From positions 1-6,741 of the forward strand of contig JABDLQ010000020.1 of the NCBI GenBank assembly GCA_013002925.1: 6,741 nucleotides of DNA. Reading direction: 5' to 3'. Below the pieces are notes generated by a model that saw only the letters and a program-made list of their open reading frames with translations, was not told the DNA's origin and made no database searches. A program made the translations under genes and the position numbers. The DNA is from Gammaproteobacteria bacterium (GTDB lineage: Bacteria > Pseudomonadota > Gammaproteobacteria > Steroidobacterales > SZUA-146). Below are positions 1-5,296 of the stretch, in pieces. Numbering within the stretch: the first letter of the stretch is position 1; the number at the start of each line of letters is the position of its first letter.

Positions 1-1265
1 GGTAATCGGTCCTGCCCCCAATACACGCTGTGCAAATGGTTTGTGGCGTCGGTAACCGCAAAGGTTGGCACACCCCACAACCCCAATAAATCAAGCTGCT
101 GGTGATTTTTTTGCAGGTGTTCCCTGAGCGCTGCTTCATCGGAGTGAGCGCAGGCCGTCTCCCAGCTTAGACCAACCTGTTTGCTGAGTCTGCGAAGCAC
201 CCGCTCCTTGCTGACATCCTCACCCTGTGACCAGATACCGCGCATCACGTGCTGTACCATATCCAGTTCCTGCTGTTTTCCCGATGCATAATAAAACAGC
301 TTCATGCAGTTATCGATTCCCGGGCCTAATGGATCACAGACGCGTCCAAACGGCAATTGGTGTCGGCGTGCAATCCGCGCGGCATCGCGGAGGATATAAT
401 TACGCTTTTCCACCGACAGAGGAACATTCCGTTGCACCATGGGCATTACCGGTCGCAGGCAAATTTCTATGCCGACACAACGCTTGAGCTCCTGCAGACG
501 CTCGATGGCAAGATACGAATACGGGCTGCGAAAAGAAAAGAAGACATCTAACCGCTTTCCCTGAATGCCGGCAAGTCCACGAGGCGTAAAGTATTCGCTG
601 TACACACTGGTTTCATCCCGCGCCAAACCGAGACGAGCCAGGTCCGCCTCGAGGTATTGCAGCCGATCAAGTCCCCAATACCACCTGCCGGCAATGTGCC
701 AGGTACCCGCCTGGTAGTGACCCATCTCATGGCGTTTTGCATTGCCTTTGGCGACGAGCTGCTCTGCCGACTCGACAGTCGACAAACCAAATTGCTCCCA
801 CAGCTGTTCGAGCTGTTGCGGTTTGTTATTCCACAAAGCGCGACTCAGCCGCAACAGACTATCGGCCTGTTGAGCGTGCGGAATACTGGCGCAGCAGCGC
901 AGACATTTTTCCACCTCTTCGCTGCCAGGTGCGTCCACACCGAGCAAGTCACTCATCCGCCAGGCAGCAGCCAGTCGCTTGGCATCGTGCTGACGATAGC
1001 GCACCCAACTTTCCTGGCGCGCCGGCGGTAATTCCTCATCACGCACCAGTTCAAGGTTCAATTCGATATCGTAGCGGGCTGCCAGTTCGCTGGTCGCTTC
1101 GAGCGCAAGATACGAATAAGGGTCATCGAACTGATGAAAAAAGTTTAATACCGGCGGCGTCGAGGACCAACGGTTTTGCCATCGGGTGGGAAGTTCACGC
1201 AACCGTTCCAGTCGCTCACTGGTCAATCCTTTGACCAGGTAGGGTGTCAACCCTCTAATTGCCAC
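1..1265 (-). CDS. Double-domain DsbA-family protein, 2-hydroxychromene-2-carboxylate isomerase / kappa-GST-like (C-terminus cut by window edge)
   Basis: The frame stays open from 1265 to the left window edge, giving at least 421 residues. It holds two copies of the thioredoxin-fold domain typical of HCCA isomerases and kappa-class glutathione transferases. Each copy begins with a PYSYLA segment: residues 49-54 (FDDPYSYLA) and 248-253 (FRSPYSYLA). The second copy also has the cis-proline loop GVPTF (398-402) and a closing WGQDRL (416-421), so only a short tail should be missing. The family uses a Ser before the Pro (here S247) to activate glutathione; known members act on aromatic degradation intermediates, but the substrate here is unknown. 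In the first copy the Ser is Asp48 and the cis-Pro loop reads AGTWHI (186-191), so that half is probably non-catalytic. No CxxC occurs at the active site, so a disulfide oxidase role is unlikely. The GTG start is chosen because GGAAGA lies 6 nt upstream; TTG at 1250 is the alternative. It overlaps the ATL gene by 19 nt. Confidence 0.9.
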   Translation of the reverse strand, partial: MAIRGLTPYLVKGLTSERLERLRELPTRWQNRWSSTPPVLNFFHQFDDPYSYLALEATSELAARYDIELNLELVRDEELPPARQESWVRYRQHDAKRLAAAWRMSDLLGVDAPGSEEVEKCLRCCASIPHAQQADSLLRLSRALWNNKPQQLEQLWEQFGLSTVESAEQLVAKGNAKRHEMGHYQAGTWHIAGRWYWGLDRLQYLEADLARLGLARDETSVYSEYFTPRGLAGIQGKRLDVFFSFRSPYSYLAIERLQELKRCVGIEICLRPVMPMVQRNVPLSVEKRNYILRDAARIARRHQLPFGRVCDPLGPGIDNCMKLFYYASGKQQELDMVQHVMRGIWSQGEDVSKERVLRRLSKQVGLSWETACAHSDEAALREHLQKNHQQLDLLGLWGVPTFAVTDATNHLHSVYWGQDRL

Positions 1266-1585
1266 AGTAATTCTTCCAGTCCGGGACACCATTGATACGT
1301 CGCCAAATCGACACGCTGGCGCTTCACAACAACTCCCTCTTCGAGCAGTCGGGACCGCTGCTCATTGAAAGCCGGGCTGTCCTTTGGCAGTGATATTCTG
1401 CCGGCAGAGTTTATCACCCGGTGCCACGGAATTTCGCTGTCTGACGGGGCATTGCGGAGCGCGCGCCCAACCTGCCTGGCAGCGCGGCCAAGACCGGACA
1501 AATCTGCGATTTGACCGTACGTTGCAACGCGACCGCGAGGAATGCAGGCCACGGTTTTCCACACTTTTTGGTCACTCCCTGACAT
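1247..1585 (-). CDS. atl: Alkyltransferase-like (ATL) protein, MGMT family without the acceptor cysteine
   Basis: This 112-residue protein is the DNA-binding domain of O6-alkylguanine-DNA alkyltransferases alone. The acceptor motif PCHRV reads PWHRV (53-57), with Trp54 in place of the cysteine that takes the alkyl group. This is the signature of ATL proteins such as E. coli YbaZ and S. pombe Atl1. These bind O6-alkylguanine, flip the base, and pass the lesion to nucleotide excision repair rather than repairing it. Other key residues sit at the expected spacing: Tyr23 (31 before Trp54) for base rotation and Arg37 (17 before) as the arginine finger, within GRVATYGQIA and AARQVGRALR. The length fits bacterial ATLs. 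The ATG start lies 3 nt after the sheath stop (TAA CAG ATG), with no close Shine-Dalgarno, so translation is probably coupled to the sheath gene. It is not a working methyltransferase. The family call is near certain; the link to its neighbours is inference. Confidence 0.96.
   Translation of the reverse strand: MSGSDQKVWKTVACIPRGRVATYGQIADLSGLGRAARQVGRALRNAPSDSEIPWHRVINSAGRISLPKDSPAFNEQRSRLLEEGVVVKRQRVDLATYQWCPGLEELLWQLEG
1272..1277 (-). promoter_or_regulatory. Ribosome binding site deciding the GTG start of the DsbA-like gene
   Basis: GGAAGA on the minus strand, followed by 6 nt and then GTG at 1265. It lies inside the coding end of the ATL gene. It favours GTG 1265 over the TTG at 1250, which overlaps the ATL stop codon but has only AGAGGG directly against it. 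Confidence 0.55.
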
Positions 1586-1588
1586 CTG

Positions 1589-3130
1589 TTAACGATGTTC
1601 CCCGGCACCTGCAACCGCCAATCGAAATGACAGGCGAACAAATCTCGACGGTAACAGAGGGGCCACACCAATCTCAAGGCCCGCAAAATTTTGCCGTCGC
1701 AGACTACTTGGATTCGAACCCTGATCACAGTGCACCGTGAAAGCCGCGTCCGGTACCGAACCCTGCAACAACCCCTTCTTCATCAATTCAAACAAAAACG
1801 CATACACCTGATCATGAATTTTCTTCCATAATTTTTCATTATTATACTCAAATGCCGTCCACAGCAATCCGCTCTCGATGCTCTTGCCAATAAAATACAG
1901 CAGCCGCCGCACTTTGAGTGAAGTAATCTGGTCTTTTTTGCCATCGCGTGGTGCCAGTGTCACCGCATCCCAAATTACTTTGCGTCCGATTTTGGAGTGG
2001 CACAGTGAATTGATACCTTTTTGCGAGAGCTTGTAACTGCTGGCCTGGTCAACTTTCTCAGCGAAACGATTGATGCCGCGTAACAGCACTTGCTGGCCTG
2101 CGGGGGTGCTGCCCGGCCCCTGTTGCAGCATCAGGCGACTCAGCGTGCCGGCTACTGCACCACCTGGCGGCAATGTAACAGGCGTCCGGCTAACGGGTTC
2201 TGCCACCCGAATCCAGGGGTAATAAAGTGCGATATTGTCTCCGCGCAGACTAAATTTCTCGATCTTCTCCAGCGCAGTCGCAACGCTGTCCCATGATTTT
2301 GGCGCATCAGCGACCAGGATGGCACGGCGCCGCTCACAGATGCGGGCGGCGGCACGCAATAGCGGGACGCTCAAATCGGTTTGCAATGAAATCGGTGGCA
2401 GGTACAACTGCTCAAAATCATACTGCTCCGTAAGCGCAAACAGGCCCGAGCTGTCTGCACTGCTACCCAGAATATCTGCCATCGTGATACGCGCACCATC
2501 TTTACCTGGGCGAGTGATCCCGGTGAAATATTCCGCTGCGCCGGTGCGATAATTTAACGTAGGATGAGGCCGCGACCCGGGACAGGGCAGATCACAACGC
2601 ACCAGTTGCGACCTCGCCAGTGTCTGCGGCAGGTTATTTGGATGGCTGTTCGCGCAGCTCACATAGCGAAATGTTTCCTGCGCGATGACCGTTTCCGTAC
2701 CGGGTTTGTCCAGACGCTGCACGGTCAGATTGAAACAATCGCCATCGGCTCTGTCGATCCCGTCATAATCAACGGCAGCACGAAGATAGTCATGACTGCC
2801 GGTACACACCGAACGGAGCTGCAACGGCACATCATCGGAGGGTAATTCTATGCAGGCAGCCGCGGCATTGCGTGCGACCCGTACCACCCAGGCATCGCCG
2901 CCACCATTTAAATAGTACAACCGTAAGGCATAACCAAGCGGCGTGTCGGTCGTTACTGCGCCAAAGGTCTTTTCATAGTCTGCAAAGCTGCTGATCAGTA
3001 CCGGCTGATTTTCAGGACCCCGCTGACAGGCTCCGATGAAGGCGGTCGGGCGATGCTCCACCCCGGCGATGGCTTGCTGCCGAGATGTCCTTTCCTCTAC
3101 GCCTATACCCTGATGCAGGAATCTCTGCAT
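1589..3130 (-). CDS. Contractile phage tail sheath-like protein, without other tail genes nearby
   Basis: This 513-residue protein matches tail sheath proteins over its full length. The N-terminus (HQGIGVEE, 7-14) matches the sheath start of the PGVYVEE type. It continues with AFIGACQRGPE (30-40), FADYEKTFG (49-57) and YYLNGGGDAWVVRV (72-85). The middle domain has LYLPP (242-246), YYPWIRV (303-309) and PPGGAVAGTLSR (321-332). The C-terminal domain has VRRLLYFIGKSIESGLLW (407-424), FEYNNEKLW (427-435), LLQGSVPDAAF (454-464), CDQGSNP (468-474) and IGVAPLLPSRFV (487-498). In phage tails, R-type pyocins and extracellular contractile injection systems this protein forms the sheath around the tube. 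ATG 3130 is the only usable start: an in-frame TAA lies at 3158-3160 with no ATG, GTG or TTG between. The nearest Shine-Dalgarno-like stretch (AAAAGG) is 14 nt away, so initiation may be weak. The frame is intact. Residues 361-460 are far richer in lysine than the rest. Function outside a tail is unknown. Confidence 0.92.
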   Translation of the reverse strand: MQRFLHQGIGVEERTSRQQAIAGVEHRPTAFIGACQRGPENQPVLISSFADYEKTFGAVTTDTPLGYALRLYYLNGGGDAWVVRVARNAAAACIELPSDDVPLQLRSVCTGSHDYLRAAVDYDGIDRADGDCFNLTVQRLDKPGTETVIAQETFRYVSCANSHPNNLPQTLARSQLVRCDLPCPGSRPHPTLNYRTGAAEYFTGITRPGKDGARITMADILGSSADSSGLFALTEQYDFEQLYLPPISLQTDLSVPLLRAAARICERRRAILVADAPKSWDSVATALEKIEKFSLRGDNIALYYPWIRVAEPVSRTPVTLPPGGAVAGTLSRLMLQQGPGSTPAGQQVLLRGINRFAEKVDQASSYKLSQKGINSLCHSKIGRKVIWDAVTLAPRDGKKDQITSLKVRRLLYFIGKSIESGLLWTAFEYNNEKLWKKIHDQVYAFLFELMKKGLLQGSVPDAAFTVHCDQGSNPSSLRRQNFAGLEIGVAPLLPSRFVRLSFRLAVAGAGEHR

Positions 3131-3245
3131 ATAGTTTTTGACAGCCTTTTCGGGGTTTTAACAAATCGCCAGTGCCGCACGCCCGTCTGATCCCAACTCG
3201 CGTGTGTGTTAACCGGCGCAAGGATCAGTCCGAAGTATAGCCGAA

Positions 3246-3569
3246 TCAGGAGGTTTCGGCATCCAGTGTTGACGACTGTTGCTCGGCGCCATCGACGGTA
3301 AATGGTGAGGTCACCGGTGTGGGGCGGTCATCGGATTTTGTCTGCTTTTCTTCGATCGCTTGAGAAAGCTTCAGTGCTTTCTCGAAAACCGGAATTGCCT
3401 CGGCACCGCGCCCCTGAGCCAGTAATATTCTGCCGAGCCTTTGCAGAATGACCGGCTGCGGTGCATTGGTTGCCAGAAAGTTTCTGAGTATGGATGCGGC
3501 CGCATCCAGCCGTCCTTTGGACACCAGGTGGTCGGCGGCGTTAATCGCTAATGTAGATACTTTACTCAT
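3246..3569 (-). CDS. Small tetratricopeptide-repeat (TPR) protein
   Basis: A 107-residue protein with two helical-hairpin repeats of TPR type. Repeat one covers about residues 9-38 (AADHLVSKGRLDAAASILRN). Repeat two covers about 41-73 (LGRILLAQGRGAEAIPVFEK), with the usual small residues at the helix crossings. The tail (74-107) is polar, rich in Asp, Glu, Ser, Thr and Pro, and probably disordered. There is no signal peptide or membrane segment, so it should be a cytoplasmic protein-binding adaptor or chaperone-like protein; the partner cannot be read from the sequence. The ATG at 3569 is preceded by a purine-rich GGACAGGG. It lies 115 bp upstream of the sheath gene on the same strand, with no clear terminator between, so the two may share a transcript. 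Two repeats are fewer than the three or more needed for a typical peptide-binding TPR groove. Confidence 0.8.
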   Translation of the reverse strand: MSKVSTLAINAADHLVSKGRLDAAASILRNFLATNAPQPVILQRLGRILLAQGRGAEAIPVFEKALKLSQAIEEKQTKSDDRPTPVTSPFTVDGAEQQSSTLDAETS

Positions 3570-3668
3570 GCCCTGTCCGCTTCAGCGCAGACCCCTGCCG
3601 TTCCGGTCACTCGAAGATGAACAAGTATTGCACAGCGACTATCTGATGGCTTTGTCGCGCTTCACAAA

Positions 3669-3697
3669 AACTTATGATTTACGGGGGCTTATGACAA
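3669..3697 (-). promoter_or_regulatory. Candidate sigma-70 promoter for the TPR/sheath/ATL/DsbA-like gene group
   Basis: On the minus strand TTGTCA (3692-3697) matches the -35 consensus in five of six bases. After 17 nt it is followed by TAAGTT (3669-3674), a poor -10 (three of six). It lies about 100 bp before the TPR start, within the 211-bp gap after the aldehyde dehydrogenase gene. The -35 and spacing are good but the -10 is weak, so this is only a candidate. Confidence 0.3.
3671..3694. repeat. Short direct repeat CTTATGA overlapping the candidate promoter
   Basis: CTTATGA occurs at 3671-3677 and again at 3688-3694, a 17-bp period, overlapping both proposed promoter boxes. A regulator could bind such spaced half-sites, but seven-base repeats also arise by chance and no known operator is matched. 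Confidence 0.3.
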
Positions 3698-3780
3698 ATC
3701 ACCGGGTTAAGCGGAAAAAGTACAGGCGGCACCCGCACACTGAATTTGTTCTGTTGCCCTATTGATCCGGTAACAGTCGG

Positions 3781-5205
3781 TCAGGCTGGCGCTCCCATCA
3801 CGGCTTTTACTTCGAGAAACTCTTCAATGCCATAGGGTCCCCATTCGCGGCCAAGACCGGATTGTTTGTAACCACCAAAAGGCGCCATGGTATCGAGGTC
3901 CGCACCATTGATATGCACCATGCCAGCGCGCAGTTGCCGGGCCACCGCCAGAGCACGCTGCCCATCACCCGACTGCACATAAGCGGACAGACCATACGGA
4001 GTGTCATTGGCAATGGCGATGGCATCCTGCACACTCGAGTATCCAATAATGCACAGTACTGGTCCGAAAATTTCCTCTTGCGCGATCGTCATGTCATTGC
4101 GGACATTGGCAAACACCGTCGGTTTTGCATAGTAGCCTGTGTCGAGTCCGGCCGGACGACCTGGCCCGCCTGAGATCAATGTCGCTCCTTCATCGATGCC
4201 GGTCTGAATCAGACGCTGCACTTTTTCAAACTGGACACGTGATGACAGGGGGCCCATAAAAACGGCGCTGTCATCCGGATCACCCACGATCAATTGCTGT
4301 GCAGTCCGCGCTGCAATGGCAGCGGCGGCATCCATAAGTGGTTCCGGCACCAGCATGCGCGTCGGTGCATTGCAGCTTTGACCTGTATTGTAAAAACACG
4401 CGGCCACACCCGCTGCTACCACTTTGTCCAGATCAGCATCATCCAGAATAATATTTGGTGATTTGCCGCCCAATTCCAATGCGACCCTTTTAACACTGTC
4501 GGCTGCCGCATGTGAGACCGCGACCCCCGCACGGGTTGATCCGGTAAAACTCATCATGTCGACACGCGGATGCTGTGACAGACTGGCACCCGTCGTACCG
4601 TCACCCTGAACCAGGTTGAATACACCAGGTGGCACCCCGGCTTCATGCATACAGTCTGCCCAGTATGTAGCATCAAACGGTGTCACTTCACTGGGTTTGA
4701 GCACCATCGTACAGCCAGCTGCCAGCGCTGGTGCCACTTTGCAGGCAATCTGATTGGCCGGCCAGTTCCAGGGGGTAATCAGCCCACAGACTCCGACCGG
4801 TTCCCGCAAGATACGCGACTGATTAATCACCTCATCAAAGTCGAAAGTCTGTAGCGCATCGATCGCGGCTTTGAGATGCTGGATCCCGGACAGCGCTTGC
4901 GCACCATGTGCCAGTTCTGCCGGGGCGCCCATCGCCAGTTTGATGGCCTCACCAATCTGCGGGATACGTCGTTTGTAGGCTGCCAACACCGCGCGCAACA
5001 GATCCTGACGTTCAGCAACCGAAGTTTGACCCCAGGTCTCGACAGCTGCCGCCGCTGCCTGCACGGCACGATCCACGTCCTGCGCTGTGGCAATGGCAAC
5101 ACGGCCCGCGCACTGTTCGGTTGCCGGGTTAATCACATCCATGAACCTGACCGGTTTATGTGGATCGACCCACTCACCACCGATATAAAATCTCTCTGCT
5201 TGCAT
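3781..5205 (-). CDS. NAD(P)-dependent aldehyde dehydrogenase
   Basis: A 474-residue member of the aldehyde dehydrogenase superfamily, of normal length, oxidising an aldehyde to its carboxylic acid in the cytoplasm. Counting from the chosen start, the visible motifs are TPWNWP (144-149, with oxyanion Asn147), LKPSE (169-173, cofactor binding), FTGST (220-224), LELGGKSPN with general base Glu244, GQSC with nucleophile Cys278, EEIFGP (377-382) and PFGGYKQSG (442-450). All catalytic residues are present. An ATG at 5265 would add 20 residues, but the ATG at 5205 is preferred. It has TAGGAG 7 nt upstream and begins the usual FYIGGEWV strand at once, while the extension is Arg-rich and unlike the family. 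The gene follows the acyl-CoA reductase by 91 bp on the same strand. A fatty or other aliphatic aldehyde is therefore a plausible substrate, but the sequence alone does not fix it. Confidence 0.95.
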   Translation of the reverse strand: MQAERFYIGGEWVDPHKPVRFMDVINPATEQCAGRVAIATAQDVDRAVQAAAAAVETWGQTSVAERQDLLRAVLAAYKRRIPQIGEAIKLAMGAPAELAHGAQALSGIQHLKAAIDALQTFDFDEVINQSRILREPVGVCGLITPWNWPANQIACKVAPALAAGCTMVLKPSEVTPFDATYWADCMHEAGVPPGVFNLVQGDGTTGASLSQHPRVDMMSFTGSTRAGVAVSHAAADSVKRVALELGGKSPNIILDDADLDKVVAAGVAACFYNTGQSCNAPTRMLVPEPLMDAAAAIAARTAQQLIVGDPDDSAVFMGPLSSRVQFEKVQRLIQTGIDEGATLISGGPGRPAGLDTGYYAKPTVFANVRNDMTIAQEEIFGPVLCIIGYSSVQDAIAIANDTPYGLSAYVQSGDGQRALAVARQLRAGMVHINGADLDTMAPFGGYKQSGLGREWGPYGIEEFLEVKAVMGAPA

Positions 5206-5212
5206 CACGATG

Positions 5213-5218
5213 CTCCTA
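5213..5218 (-). promoter_or_regulatory. Ribosome binding site deciding the aldehyde dehydrogenase start
   Basis: TAGGAG on the minus strand, 7 nt before ATG 5205. It is the best Shine-Dalgarno sequence in the window and settles the start against the 20-codon-longer reading from 5265. Confidence 0.75.
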
Positions 5219-5233
5219 CGCGTGATGCCGTGC

Positions 5234-5280
5234 GACCGACCCCGGTCCGGTGCCCGAATCGGCACACAAATTGCACAATT
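5234..5280. repeat. Two small hairpins and a palindrome between reductase and dehydrogenase genes
   Basis: The 91-bp gap holds three inverted repeats side by side. GACCG-ACCC-CGGTC (5234-5247) and GTGCC-CGAATC-GGCAC (5250-5265) each have a perfect 5-bp stem. AATTG-CA-CAATT (5269-5280) is a perfect 12-bp palindrome. No T-run follows either hairpin on the minus strand, so they do not look like an intrinsic terminator. They could be RNA structure between two operon genes or a regulator site; no known operator is recognised. Confidence 0.4.
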
Positions 5281-5296
5281 CTAATCGTCATCATCT

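Noticed and set aside
737..1234. 165-codon open frame on the plus strand
   Set aside because: It is antisense to the DsbA-like gene, which has clear family motifs across the same interval; the plus-strand product shows none.
1710..1721. GGTTCGAATCC on the minus strand, resembling a tRNA T-loop
   Set aside because: Only two to three of the five T-stem pairs form, and no acceptor, D or anticodon arm is present. The bases encode the conserved CDQGSNP region of the sheath protein.
3012..3221. 69-codon minus-strand frame between the TPR and sheath genes
   Set aside because: It runs into the sheath gene in another frame, has no recognisable motif, and the sheath start at 3130 aligns well with the family N-terminus.
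3721..3780. Possible terminator after the aldehyde dehydrogenase gene (GCGG-GTG-CCGC then a T-run)
   Set aside because: The stem has only four pairs and the T-run starts several bases later, so it is too weak to call.
5206..5265. N-terminal 20-residue extension of the aldehyde dehydrogenase from an upstream ATG
   Set aside because: It is Arg-rich and unlike the family, while the ATG at 5205 has a strong TAGGAG at 7 nt and begins the usual first strand.
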